From contig NC_087069.1 of the NCBI RefSeq assembly GCF_963678635.1, positions 19,072,660-19,136,659 on the forward strand: DNA of 64,000 nt, given 5' to 3'. The translations under genes and the position numbers were made by a program. The DNA is from Symsagittifera roscoffensis. Lineage: Eukaryota > Xenacoelomorpha > Acoela > Convolutidae. The notes beneath the pieces were generated by a model. The model worked only from the letters and a program-made list of their open reading frames with translations. It did no database searches and had not been told where the DNA came from. The stretch's first letter is position 1, and each line of letters opens with the position of its first letter. Shown here piece by piece: positions 45,900 through 58,972 of this stretch.

Positions 45900-47850
45900 G
45901 TTTTAAGTTCCGGTTGAAAAAGACAAGCTACAAAGGAAAACAGAGTCAAGAAATCGAAAACACTGTCAAGGATTGAGTCAAAAAAACTCTTTGATAAACT
46001 CAACACTAGAACTTCAACTGAAAGACTAAGAGTCTTCAATTATGAAGATGAACATATTGAGGAAAGCGAGGAGGATGAAATTTGGAGCTCTATGTTAAGT
46101 TTTTGCCCGTTTTTGGGTTCGATAGTGGGAGATACGATCTGAAACTTATCAAATGTTGTTTGATCCGTACCATATATATGATAAAGAAATCGAACAAACA
46201 GTTAAGAAAAAGGCGAATGATTACACATCCTTCAAGTTTGGAGACATAATTTTTCTCGATATTATGAAATTTACGGGAAGAGCAGCATTTTTAGGCTCAT
46301 TTCTGAAAGCCTATAAGGCAAGTGAAACAAATGGAATTATCCCCTAAAATTTGTTTGACAGTCCAGAAAAGCTTGAATGTTTGAAACTACCACATATGAA
46401 GCTCTTTTCAGTAAGCTGAAAAACAACAACACTCTAGAATAGGATTTCACTGATTATCAAAAATTAGTTAGTGGAGTACTTCATCAACAGAGTGCGTTGA
46501 AAAAGTTACGTGATCAGTCAATTCCGTCAACAGGATCCGAAAAAAACTCTTATTTGAAAGGCATCTCAACATGACTATTTTCAAAGAGTGCTTGCGATGG
46601 TCTAACAAAAAAGATGTCATTGCTACTCTTAAAACGTCGAAAAAAGTGATAGATTTTCACCTTACTAAAGGCATTATCAGGTTGAGACTGAGATACACGC
46701 TTCCCAATTTATTAAATCTCTAGTGACCCGAAACGACGAATCACAAGTCCATTCCTATCACTGAGGGTGATAAGGATTCGTGTGAGAAATTAGGAGAAGA
46801 CATGACATGTGGGCCATCAATAGCAGATGGAATTATAACTCTGAAAAAGATCGATCAAGTCTATCAACAGCTGGCCGAGAAAATGATTTGTTGAAAAACC
46901 CACAACGATTGTTGATTTCTAGTTCTACGTTGGAGAAACTTACTCTCATCCTTTCTCTTGTTCTTTACTTTTGTTTTGGGCTTGTAATGCAATGCACAAA
47001 AACTTATCAATTTATTGATCACAAGCCTACGAACTACTTCAACAACTTTGCTCAGTATGTTATTAATGCCCGACAAGAACGAGACGAGAATCCACTCTCT
47101 GGATATGTTGCTGAGACGATGGAGCCTCTGGGTAACAGCTCGTGCGTTAAATAAATCATTGACAGATCCAGACGAACAAAAACCAAAAATCTCGGGCTTG
47201 AGAAGACTCTCAAAGCTTTAAATGAGAATCTTACCAAGCAATTTAAAGTCGTGAAAGCAACAATCAAACACAGAGTACCAATTATTGTAGCGTCGCCATT
47301 CTTCAAGATGCTAATCTCAGTATGTTGGAGTTATACAACATGTTTTTGTCATAAGTAATGCGATGATAACAAGTTCGGGGAACTCAAGGTGAAGACAGAC
47401 TCTCTATATTCACAGACTCATTAGCCGAAGAGATCTTGAAGGATTTTGCCTGCGATGAAAGGTCAATGTATGCAAATTTGTCCAAAAGACAGCAGAGACG
47501 ACCAAAATGCCGATGCAAAGAAAATATTCTTCCCACATAAATGCGGTGCTGTTCACTAAAAGCACGATAAACGAAAACATGGACTATTCAAAGAAGATTT
47601 TTGCTGTTTTGAAATGTTTTGCCTGTGCATTAAGAAGCATTGCTGCTATGAGAGTAAGGTGACAAACTCTAATTGAATATCAAAAGGCTCAGCAAAAGAA
47701 TTCTCGAAGGTACTGGAGACGGTTCAAGGTTCAAACACAGACTGGTTTTTGACAAAGCGATAATTTGAAGTCGACACATGTTGATTTTAAAACCACCAAC
47801 TACTTACATGGTATGTTTGAACAAAATAAAAAAGAACTAAGTAAATTTTA
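45900..47850 (+). pseudogene. Relic of Polinton/Maverick-type protein-primed DNA polymerase B
   Basis: Blocks in family order are spread over three frames. GFDSGRYDLKL (46,117-46,149) fits the Exo II motif of the 3'-5' exonuclease. FKFGDIIFLDIMKFTG and LGSFLKAYKASETNGIIP follow (46,230-46,345), then SGVLHQQSALKKLRDQ (46,472-46,520), FKECLRWSNKKDVIATLK (46,580-46,635) and RYTLPNLLNL (46,690-46,720). About 300 residues including the first palm motif are missing at about 46,880. RLLISS, CTKTYQFIDHKPTNYFNNF, INARQERDENPLSG and MEPLGNSSCVK (motif B region, the usual NSxYG) follow to 47,150. VKTDSLY (47,390-47,412) matches motif C, with Lys replacing the first Asp of DTDS. Polintons are DNA transposons with such a polymerase. 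Many stops show it is long dead. Confidence 0.8.
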
Positions 47851-48149
47851 ACAGAAAAGGGAAATACTTAAAGATGGAGAACACACGTAGCCAATGAACT
47901 TGTAATTTTAACGTGTAAGTTGTAGTAAATTTCCATACGATGCGATGATGTTTTTGTTTTTTAATTTCTTAACTATCATTTAAATCTTTTTCCGAATAAA
48001 GATGTTTTTTCCTTAAACATTGAGTCAGCTTTCAGCATAGTTTCAGACACTTTCAATATAAGTTCAAACGTATTAGAAAAAGACTCATTTACATCAGTGT
48101 AGAGGATCTTTAAAAATGAAAAGATTGGGCTCTTAAACTTTATGAGCTA
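47851..48149. other. AT-rich sequence without a gene
   Basis: No frame, motif or repeat is recognised. Confidence 0.5.
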
Positions 48150-48440
48150 CCATCCTACCGTCTTAAACCTCGTATCTTAATACATAGCAAAATCCTTAAC
48201 CTATGTTAATACATTGTAGGCATTGAATGTGTATTACTTTTTAATAGAGAACTTTACAGACTACCCTAATACATGGAATTTTCGGGTGCTGAGAATATTT
48301 TCTGAAACCTAACATCTAACTATCTCAACCCTCGTTTCTTAATACATCGCAAAACCTATAACCTATTTTAACAAATGGGAAATCAGTTTAAAATATAGCA
48401 GGCAGTACGAAAAAAACCTATAGCCTGTCTTAATACATGC
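48150..48440. repeat. Degenerate short repeat around CTTAATACAT and AACCTAT
   Basis: CTTAATACAT or CCTAATACAT followed by AACCTATA-like words recurs near 48,174-48,215, 48,262-48,275, 48,339-48,375 and 48,410-48,440, with variable spacing. It looks like a decayed minisatellite. Confidence 0.5.
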
Positions 48441-49626
48441 ACTACTTGTTTGTATATTATTGGAAATTGCTTTGTTGCTATTTTCAAACCGTTTTTGCTC
48501 GTTTCAACATAACTATTTTTTTTAAAATTTTTGAAAGGATCATTTTTTTGTAATTAGGACAAAAAAAAATGAATTCCCAATAATACATATAAAACAGTTT
48601 AATGGAGAAAAGAAAACATTTCAGATAATTTTTTTGAAGCAATTCTTGTCTAATTAAGAATGAATTGGCTCTAACTCGTAATTCTGAGTAGTTAAATAGG
48701 TAATCATCCCGCTCCTAGTGACTTCCCACATTTAGATTTTATCTAAAAGTTTCTTTCTTGCGCGCGAAAAAGATTTTGTTATTTAAGTTTTGGTTGGGGC
48801 ATGTTTTCCCTTCTAAAAAGTGGGAGTATTGTCTTATTTACTTGTTTGCTGTTGCTTCTCAATTTACGATGGCTTTTTGACTTAAAAAATTGATTACTTA
48901 TCTGCAACTAATTGTGTTATTAGAGTTCGACATTTTTTTCAATATTTGTTTGAGATTAACCAAATTTTCATGTTCAAGCTCTGATCACCTGTAGGATTAA
49001 AATAGTTAGCAGCATGCTCTTTCTTAAGTTGATAATTGTCTTCAAATTAACAAGATTCGTTTTCGAAAAACCGTTAGTTGTTTGAAACTGTAAGTTAGGA
49101 AATCGAGCCTTATCATCAACATTCTACCTGACTCTTTATCAGGAAGACAGCTGATTCACACTTAACATTGCTCTCACTCCATATCGGCTAGAGCAGTTTT
49201 CGAGACGATGTAAGTGCCACATTGTAGTTTCAATGCATTTCGATAAACTTGAATTACGTTTTGCTATTTTAAGCTGGAACCACTAACAAAAACAATTTTA
49301 AATTACGATTATGAAGTTTGTAGGATTTCATTGTGTATGACTTACTAATTGTGTTTGAAATTTTACTGTGAAGAATTGAAGTTTCGAGCCTCGATGCAGA
49401 AAGACTAAAAACGCAAGTGTTTTGAGCCATTATCATAAAAAAAACTTTATCAATTAAAATTTCGAGTTTCAAAAAAGTGTCTACTGACTGTTTATCTGAT
49501 TACACAATTGCTTCGCTTCTCTCGGTTCATAAATTTGGTTCATTAATATGTTTTTTTTAAATGAGAACGATTGAAATTTTTGATGCTTAGCGATTGATCA
49601 ATATTTCTCCAAATACACAGTATCTG
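48441..49626. other. AT-rich sequence without a gene
   Basis: No supported feature was seen. A 67-codon minus frame at 49,269-49,472 has no recognisable motif. Confidence 0.5.
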
Positions 49627-50021
49627 TCAGTTATACTTTGCTCGCTTACCATCTCCAGCTCTACCAGCAGCATGTCCCTTTCTACCAATCTTGTATCGAT
49701 CGCGTTCATCTGCCGAGTCAATGATTCTCCTTATTAAGCCATGTTTTTCTTCTGATAATTTGGTTATCAAAAACAGTATCTCTATGAGCAACAGTTTATC
49801 GAACAATTTCGACTCCAGGCTATTGCCAATTGGATTTGTTATTTGCTGCTTTCATCGAAAAAACTTTGAAAAATCTTGAAAACAGACCTTTCCTGGTACG
49901 ATTTCAGCACAGTTGTTGTGGTCATTGACTGCAGGTAAATTTTAAATAAAATCGATGCTGCATATGCCAGTTTTTCAAATTCTGACATGAGTTTTTCAAA
50001 TTCTGACATTGAAACGTACAT
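49627..50021 (-). pseudogene. Minus-strand coding relic or exon, family not recognised
   Basis: A 72-codon stretch without an ATG (49,845 down to TGA 49,627) reads like protein: KLFDKLLLIEILFLITKLSE, then RRIIDSADERDRYKIGRKGH and an Arg/Gly/Lys-rich end. Directly upstream in another frame, 50,021-49,839 (YLQSMTTTTVLKSYQERSVF) would join it after a one-base shift, or by a splice at the CAG next to 49,845. A diverged, inverted copy lies at 62,470-62,668. The long hydrophobic helix and basic tail are visible; no known family was recognised. It may be a gene of the element that formed palindrome 2, or a host exon caught in the duplication. Confidence 0.45.
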
Positions 50022-52478
50022 ACATTGTAATGCTCATGCTTAGGAAACATGGAAAATCAAATAATTCGAGCAAAATTTGAAAAAATGTATCGGGTTGTAT
50101 TGCAATTCAAGAAACTGAAAAGGACTATAATTATACTCTTTGGTTGATGGTTTTAGAAAAATCTAAAAGCTTAAGAAGAAAGATTTAAAAAAGAGATTGT
50201 GTCACATATAAACTTTTATAAATAAAATATTTTATTTATTACACATATACTCAAACATAAATACACCCACAAAACAAAGTTACATGTTTTGTGCAAAAAT
50301 AAACATACATACATTTGCATAAATTGAAAAATTTCGTCTTTACTTACAAAACATAGTCATACATTCTTTCTTACATACATAAAAACCTTACGTACAAACA
50401 AGCACCCATGAATACTTACATAAGACATTCAAAGAAAATTACAAACGAAAACAAACCCATGCACAATACTAAAAGCATACAAACATACATACATACATAA
50501 CAACAAATATACATACACAAATACATACATACATACATACACACAAACAAACAAACGTACGTACATGCATTCAAACATACATACATACTCACATATATAC
50601 ATACAAAGATAAATAGTTACTTACAAACGTACAAAAAAAAACTTATACAACAATACATACACACATTCGAAAATAAAGTCTTGCCTAAAATAACAATACG
50701 AACATACATACATAAAAAAATTCATACAAACAAACCTACTTTAATACATACAATTGTACATTCATACATACTTATTTATAAACATACACCCACAAAGTGT
50801 TGCTTACAGACATTCATACAAACAGGCATACAAACTTTTGTACATACACACATACTTATTTCCAAACAAACATACATACAGAATTGGAAACATACATATT
50901 TACACTCCTACCTACGTATATGCATACATACATGCATAATTACATCGATACAAACATAGAAACCGACATATATACATAAACTCTTACTTTCATCCAAACG
51001 TAGAAACACACATACATAAAAAGAATGCAAACAAACTACTATACATACATAAATATGTGCATACATACACACAGAAAAATAAGTTTTACATACTTGCTTA
51101 AACACTTTGAAACCTACAATCAGTTATACGAAAATTTTTTAACTACACTAATATTTCTACTGACCTATATTCTTTAATCCAATGTAAACAAATAAACCGG
51201 CATATGTTCAATTCACACTTTCAAGACGAATATTTACACACTTTCAGACAAAACGAAATTCTCATTTCAGACTGGCATTCATACGTATATACATATAATC
51301 ATTTATACTTACTTTTCATACTCTTATACGAATATGCATAAGTTTGCCTACAAACAGACATAGATTGTACTTTTAAAAGCACGCAACTCTTCATTTGTAT
51401 ACACTTTCCAATTAAACAGACATTCAACTTCAATCATACTTTTATACAAGTTTACGAACAACCAAGTTTTTAAATGCTCTCGAAAAGAGATTATACATTC
51501 ATAAAAAAAAATTTTTCCATTTTTTTAATTAGACAAACGGGCATGTAGTCAAGAGTTCTTACTTACAATAAAACATACAAACATGCATAATTTTTGAAAT
51601 ACTCAAATGACTACACACGGCTAATATGAGCGTACATGCATATTCACAGAAATACATGCGAAAAGATGTACACTTTTTTTTATATAAACATACCGTCCTT
51701 AATACCCACATGCGCAAAGCGTATATGCTTATATATATAATATGCATTTTGTATCTTATCAAACTTTCAAGAAAAACTAGAAACAGTAGAAAAAAAAACC
51801 AAGTTGGGTTAAAGTTATTCTTATAGTTTTACAGAGTTTTAGGAAAAAAAAAGAGAAATAAAAAGATACGCTTTCAAGCACACATTGAACAAACGTACTC
51901 ATACTTCCAGACATATCAACCTGCATGCATACACTCATACTTAAAGATATTTACATGCATTTGTTCAGTGATAAACATAAACATTCACACAAAAACATAT
52001 CCATTACCTTTTTTTGTATCAACATATTAGAATACAGTCAAACCTACATGCCTGATTTTTTTTACATCTAGAATTTTTAGCTATTTTTTTTCTCTTTCAA
52101 ACAAAAAAAAATGGTGATAAACAATTTGTTGCATGTCTGTTGATCTCCCAATCTAATTGTTTAACAGAATCAGATCTCAGCTCAAAATTGAACAGTGAGT
52201 CCCGAGGAGCTTTTTAGTGGTCGGAAAAACCCAGGTGCACTACATTGCATAGAATGGAAACCTTTCAAAACAAATTGTTGAAAACTTTTTTTGGGCGGTC
52301 CGAATAGTCTTTTGATACATAGAAAACTTATCTCAATTACTTATTTAGTTTTGTATTGAAACATTGAGACAGTGATAGTTTTGGTTCGCAACAAAATTTT
52401 CAGCCATTGTTTTAAGATTTGTAATTTTTTTTAAAAGTTCGTTTCTGATTCACATCTGGGTTCTTTTAGGTCGATATA
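49735..52478. repeat. Left arm of large palindrome 2
   Basis: The reverse complement matches 60,113-62,668 in order: the relic at 49,735-49,990 against 62,410-62,668, the CATA tract against the TATG tract, CCCACATGCGCAAAGCG (51,705) against 60,802-60,820, the TTTTTTGGGCG(G/T)TCCGAATAG block near 52,289 against 60,275-60,300, and 52,361-52,478 against 60,113-60,232. Divergence is clearly greater than between the tandem copies. Confidence 0.85.
50230..51110. repeat. CATA/ACAT tetranucleotide tract
   Basis: ACAT units, interrupted by CAAA, CTTA and CACA variants, fill the tract, purest near 50,480-50,600. Open frames here (for example 50,681-50,959) translate the repeat (THIHT-like) and are not genes. 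Confidence 0.9.
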
Positions 52479-55400
52479 TCCTAATTGACTTTTAGGCTGC
52501 AGTTTAACCGTAGACTAATGTACACTGACTAGACTTGTATATTATGTTGCTTTCTCGCTGATTAACGTTTTTGTTGTTCGAAAAGTTTTTGTTGTTCTAT
52601 GTGGCAAAACTTCACGAACAGTGATTACATTTAAGTGAATAACAGCAGCTTAATGTTTGCACTTTGGGTGAAACGTGCAATCATCTGATTTATCAAAGAT
52701 ATTTAAAAGTGAAGAAATATGAAAACGTTTGAAACCTGCTAATGAAGGGCCTTGCTTAGGACATGAAATTTAAACAAAGTTGATAGTGACAACGGCAAAA
52801 GAAGCAACGTGTTGCAAGATTGTCCACAGAGAGTAGAATTCTTTTACAGGCCTTCCTAAACAAAAACTTAAACACATAAACAAGCATAACAAATTCTATT
52901 TTAAAACAACTAATTCACAACTTCATTTATCTAAAATTAAAACAAAAAAGATGCACCTATTCATGAATTGTACATATTCCTGTAAATAATAAAATTACGC
53001 TGAGGTGACAAAAACAAGACTTTTATGGAGAAAACAGGGTCTAAAACAAGATTACTTCGAGTTTTTTCTTTTAGACAAAGATAAATAAACGCACACAGGC
53101 GTAAACACAAATTTCAGATGAAGAAATCATACGAATTTCGACACTCACATATCCACATTTTATACATAAAAAAAAACACTCTTTATATATAAATAACTAG
53201 TTAGATTTTTTTAGAAATATGAAACAAAATATTCAAAAGTTTTTATTATGAATTGTTTTTCTGATTAAAACTGCACGTATGAGATTAGTCATTTCAAGAA
53301 ACGATTGAATAGATCTGTAAAAACTTATCCTACACTATAGGTATATATAGGCATAGAAATACGTTTTAACGTAGTGTCTGGTTCAATTTTAGTATGTTGG
53401 TAATTATTCAGAAATCAAGCGCAAAATAAATGAGATGAATTGTTTTTCTTCTCAAAGTTGCGCTTCTGATGGCATAAGTTTGGTTATATATTTGAGGGTA
53501 TAAAATATGAATTATCATATACAAATGTACATGAGCACAAACATACAAAGTAGACACTAGTCTTGCTTGCATTACAAACGAAATTTGGTTACAGCGCCAA
53601 TCTACATGCACTAACTTTTTGTATACAAAACTTGGTTGATAATCTGCACTCATTTAGTATCTTGCGAAACAATATAGAATAATGAAGAGAAATAAAATGA
53701 AGAATTCGGATCGACTTTGACATCAAATTGTTTTTTCAATTACAATAATTATCCTAAAATGATTCGAAAACTACATGCTTATACATCATTTTTGATATAA
53801 AATTTCCAATACAAGCAAACCGTAAAACATGTAAGCATCGAACTTGCAATACACACATATTAATATTACTTGGTAGTATCTGGTTTGAACGTATTACGAA
53901 TACAGTACTTAGTAAAATCTTCTAGAAGTTCTTGTTGATTCTGGAATTAAAGCTACCTTGAGTTCGATTTGTGGTTTTACTTCTAACAATTGTTGCAGTT
54001 TTAACATAAATACATAGAAATAATCAATTATACATACCGATATGGAGACGCGTAAAAATAAAACACGCGCATATTTACATAAATTCAAGTTTATTCGAAC
54101 CATTCGCCTATTAGTCTGTGATAGATCATACACATCGTAGCCAAATTGAATAAGTTTCCCGGCAGATTAACACTCCGTTAATATTACACCTGATTGAAAT
54201 GTTAGGGGTTTCTTTTTGAAAACCTTTCGGTTTGCGGACATCTATACCCAATCAGAAATCTCAATCGAACATGTGGAAAATTATGTGTTTGTTGTAGTTT
54301 AGCCGCTGAAAACGCGATATGAAAACGAACCCAAACCTATGCTGGGTTTTCTTTTTACTTGTTCAAAGCTGTTCAATTTTCAGGAAAAGAAGAACAGTTG
54401 ATAAAAATAACTTTTTATAAGATCAAAAGTTAGAAAAGATGTCGTTTTGAACAAAACATTAATCAGCTACTTCTTGATTAGAATTGTTCTGTTTTCAGCA
54501 CAACAACAACGCCTCTGAAAGGCGCGTGCTTATTCGTTTGATTCATAATCTTACCCAATTCAATTAAATGTTTGCTCTCCGTTACCGCAAATTAAAAAAA
54601 GCGTGGGTGAAATTTTTGTCTGAATCCACTCAAAACCGTACTATTTTTCACAAGACTCGTTACGGAGATTTTTTTTTACTTATTAGACAACAATTGAAAT
54701 CAAAAATTGATAACTGGATCACTCTAAATGACATATTTTCCAAGTAGGTTCCCGAAATATTTTAAAAGTTTGGTTATAAAGCACATCAGAAAAAACTCTT
54801 GATTGTCGGAGTTTGCGTCATCGACTCAGCGCAAACAGCCAAAGTTATGCTAATTATAGATCTTTATTTACTCATCTCCTGAGTGCAATCTTCTATCGTA
54901 TAATCAACTTGGATTTATCCAGAAAATCGAGAGGCCCGAGTCGGACTGAGAATGGAGCCACCAGCGTTACTCGCGTTGCAGATAGCAGTCTAACAGTGAG
55001 CCACAGCTGCAGTCGGCAGACAAACGATTTTAGCCAAATATAAAAGCAAGTTGCTACCAAAAAAATGATTGGAATGCATCAATCTCAGTTATACGTGGAG
55101 CCAATATGAAAAGTTTTCAGTCTCTTTTGTGATTCTTGCTGCTTTGTTCTGAGAAATTATCTTTGTTCTGCTTTGTTCTGAGTGAATTGAATACTTAATG
55201 GTTAGTTGTTTGTTTTGTAATCTAAATTAAATAAAACAAAAAAAGAACAAAAGATTTTTTTGCCATTTAATCTTGAAATTTCCAAGAAGTTGGTGCTTTT
55301 TCAGATACATGTCTGAAAAATGATTGCTCTAGAGAAGTAAAAATACTAAAAGAAGATTGCGTTGTTTAAAGTGCACAAACTTAAAACTTCCGAAAAAAAT

Positions 55401-55666
55401 GAATTGAATATCACAAATTGTTCAACCTCTGCACAGAACAACTTTTCTTTCTCAAAAATATATATTTTAACTTTCATTTTATCAAAGCTAGAATATATTT
55501 TTTTCGATTCTATATAGTAGCTCAAACCATCAATTTTGCATAGCTACGGGGCAAAAAGGCAAAAAAACAGTTGAAATTCTGTTTGATAGCTTTTTCAAAA
55601 CTAGTTACTAATGAGTTTTTTGGAAAAACAAAAAACTTCATCAGCGAGAAAGCAACATATTGTGAA
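52361..55666 (+). repeat. 3.31 kb tandem unit, copy 1
   Basis: The unit starts at ACATTGAGACAGTGATAG and is followed head to tail by copies at 55,667 and 58,973. I recognise no gene in it: frames such as 53,408-53,653 (minus), 53,909-54,133 (minus) and 54,813-55,043 (plus) are short and without motif. Between about 54,925 and 55,025 it is more GC-rich than its surroundings, and TATAAAAG follows at 55,039-55,046. Confidence 0.95.
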
Positions 55667-58600
55667 ACATTGAGACAGTGATAGTTTTGGTTCGCAACAA
55701 AATTTTCAGCCATTGTTTTAAGATTTGTAATTTTTTTTAAAAGTTCGTTTCTGATTCACATCTGGGTTCTTTTAGGTCGATATATCCTAATTGACTTTTA
55801 GGCTGCAGTTTAACCGTAGACTAATGTACACTGACTAGACTTGTATATTATGTTGCTTTCTCGCTGATTAACGTTTTTGTTGTTCGAAAAGTTTTTGTTG
55901 TTCTATGTGGCAAAACTTCACGAACAGTGATTACATTTAAGTGAATAACAGCAGCTTAATGTTTGCACTTTGGGTGAAACGTGCAATCATCTGATTTATC
56001 AAAGATATTTAAAAGTGAAGAAATATGAAAACGTTTGAAACCTGCTAATGAAGGGCCTTGCTTAGGACATGAAATTTAAACAAAGTTGATAGTGACAACG
56101 GCAAAAGAAGCAACGTGTTGCAAGATTGTCCACAGAGAGTAGAATTCTTTTACAGGCCTTCCTAAACAAAAACTTAAACACATAAACAAGCATAACAAAT
56201 TCTATTTTAAAACAACTAATTCACAACTTCATTTATCTAAAATTAAAACAAAAAAGATGCACCTATTCATGAATTGTACATATTCCTGTAAATAATAAAA
56301 TTACGCTGAGGTGACACAAACAAGACTTTTATGGAGAAAACAGGGTCTAAAACAAGATTACTTCGAGTTTTTTCTTTTAGACAAAGATAAATAAACGCAC
56401 ACAGGCGTAAACACAAATTTCAGATGAAGAAATCATACGAATTTCGACACTCACATATCCACATTTTATACATAAAAAAAAAACACTCTTTATATATAAA
56501 TAACTAGTTAGATTTTTTTAGAAATATGAAACAAAATATTCAAAAGTTTTTATTATGAATTGTTTTTCTGATTAAAACTGCACGTATGAGATTAGTCATT
56601 TCAAGAAACGATTGAATAGATCTGTAAAAACTTATCCTACACTATAGGTATATATAGGCATAGAAATACGTTTTAACGTAGTGTCTGGTTCAATTTTAGT
56701 ATGTTGGTAATTATTCAGAAATCAAGCGCAAAATAAATGAGATGAATTGTTTTTCTTCTCAAAGTTGCGCTTCTGATGGCATAAGTTTGGTTATATAATT
56801 GAGGGTATAAAATATGAATTATCATATACAAATGTACATGAGCACAAACATACAAAGTAGACACTAGTCTTGCTTGCATTACAAACGAAATTTGGTTACA
56901 GCGCCAATCTACATGCACTAACTTTTTGTATACAAAACTTGGTTGATAATCTGCACTCATTTAGTATCTTGCGAAACAATATAGAATAATGAAGAGAAAT
57001 AAAATGAAGAATTCGGATCGACTTTGACATCAAATTGTTTTTTCAATTACAATAATTATCCTAAAATGATTCGAAAACTACATGCTTATACATCATTTTT
57101 GATATAAAATTTCCAATACAAGCAAACCGTAAAACATGTAAGCATCGAACTTGCAATACACACATATTAATATTACTTGGTAGTATCTGGTTTGAACGTA
57201 TTACGAATACAGTACTTAGTAAAATCTTCTAGAAGTTCTTGTTGATTCTGGAATTAAAGCTACCTTGAGTTCGATTTGTGGTTTTACTTCTAACAATTGT
57301 TGCAGTTTTAACATAAATACATAGAAATAATCAATTATACATACCGATATGGAGACGCGTAAAAATAAAACACGCGCATATTTACATAAATTCAAGTTTA
57401 TTCGAACCATTCGCCTATTAGTCTGTGATAGATCATACACATCGTAGCCAAATTGAATAAGTTTCCCGGCAGATTAACACTCCGTTAATATTACACCTGA
57501 TTGAAATGTTAGGGGTTTCTTTTTGAAAACCTTTCGGTTTGCGGACATCTATACCCAATCAGAAATCTCAATCGAACATGTGGAAAATTATGTGTTTGTT
57601 GTAGTTTAGCCGCTGAAAACGCGATATGAAAACGAACCCAAACCTATGCTGGGTTTTCTTTTTACTTGTTCAAAGCTGTTCAATTTTCAGGAAAAGAAGA
57701 ACAGTTGATAAAAATAACTTTTTATAAGATCAAAAGTTAGAAAAGATGTCGTTTTGAACAAAACATTAATCAGCTACTTCTTGATTAGAATTGTTCTGTT
57801 TTCAGCACAACAACAACGCCTCTGAAAGGCGCGTGCTTATTCGTTTGATTCATAATCTTACCCAATTCAATTAAATGTTTGCTCTCCGTTACCGCAAATT
57901 AAAAAAAGCGTGGGTGAAATTTTTGTCTGAATCCACTCAAAACCGTACTATTTTTCACAAGACTCGTTACGGAGATTTTTTTTTACTTATTAGACAACAA
58001 TTGAAATCAAAAATTGATAACTGGATCACTCTAAATGACATATTTTCCAAGTAGGTTCCCGAAATATTTTGAAAGTTTGGTTATAAAGCACATCAGAAAA
58101 AACTCTTGATTGTCGGAGTTTGCGTCATCGACTCAGCGCAAACAGCCAAAGTTATGCTAATTATAGATCTTTATTTACTCATCTCCTGAGTGCAATCTTC
58201 TATCGTATAATCAACTTGGATTTATCCAGAAAATCGAGAGGCCCGAGTCGGACTGAGAATGGAGCCACCAGCGTTACTCGCGTTGCAGATAGCAGTCTAA
58301 CAGTGAGCCACAGCTGCAGTCGGCAGACAAACGATTTTAGCCAAATATAAAAGCAAGTTGCTACCAAAAAAATGATTGGAATGCATCAATCTCAGTTATA
58401 CGTGGAGCCAATATGAAAAGTTTTCAGTCTCTTTTGTGATTCTTGCTGCTTTGTTCTGAGAAATTATCTTTGTTCTGCTTTGTTCTGAGTGAATTGAATA
58501 CTTAATGGTTAGTTGTTTGTTTTGTAATCTAAATTAAATAAAACAAAAAAAGAACAAAAGATTTTTTTGCCATTTAATCTTGAAATTTCCAAGAAGTTGG

Positions 58601-58972
58601 TGCTTTTTCAGATACATGTCTGAAAAATGATTGCTCTAGAGAAGTAAAAATACTAAAAGAAGATTGCGTTGTTTAAAGTGCACAAACTTAAAACTTCCGA
58701 AAAAAATGAATTGAATATCACAAATTGTTCAACCTCTGCACAGAACAACTTTTCTTTCTCAAAAATATATATTTTAACTTTCATTTTATCAAAGCTAGAA
58801 TATATTTTTTTCGATTTTATATAGTAGCTCAAACCATCAATTTTGCATAGCTACGGGGCAAAAAGGCAAAAAAACAGTTGAAATTCTGTTTGATAGCTTT
58901 TTCAAAACTAGTTACTAATGAGTTTTTTGGAAAAACAAAAAACTTCATCAGCGAGAAAGCAACATATTGTGA
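55667..58972 (+). repeat. 3.31 kb tandem unit, copy 2
   Basis: This copy is nearly identical to copy 1. It shares GACACAAACAAG (56,315) and TATAATTGAGG (56,796) with copy 3 against copy 1. Confidence 0.95.

Noticed and set aside
50681-50959. 92-codon frame rich in Tyr, Thr, His and Ile
   Set aside because: Translation of the CATA repeat tract.
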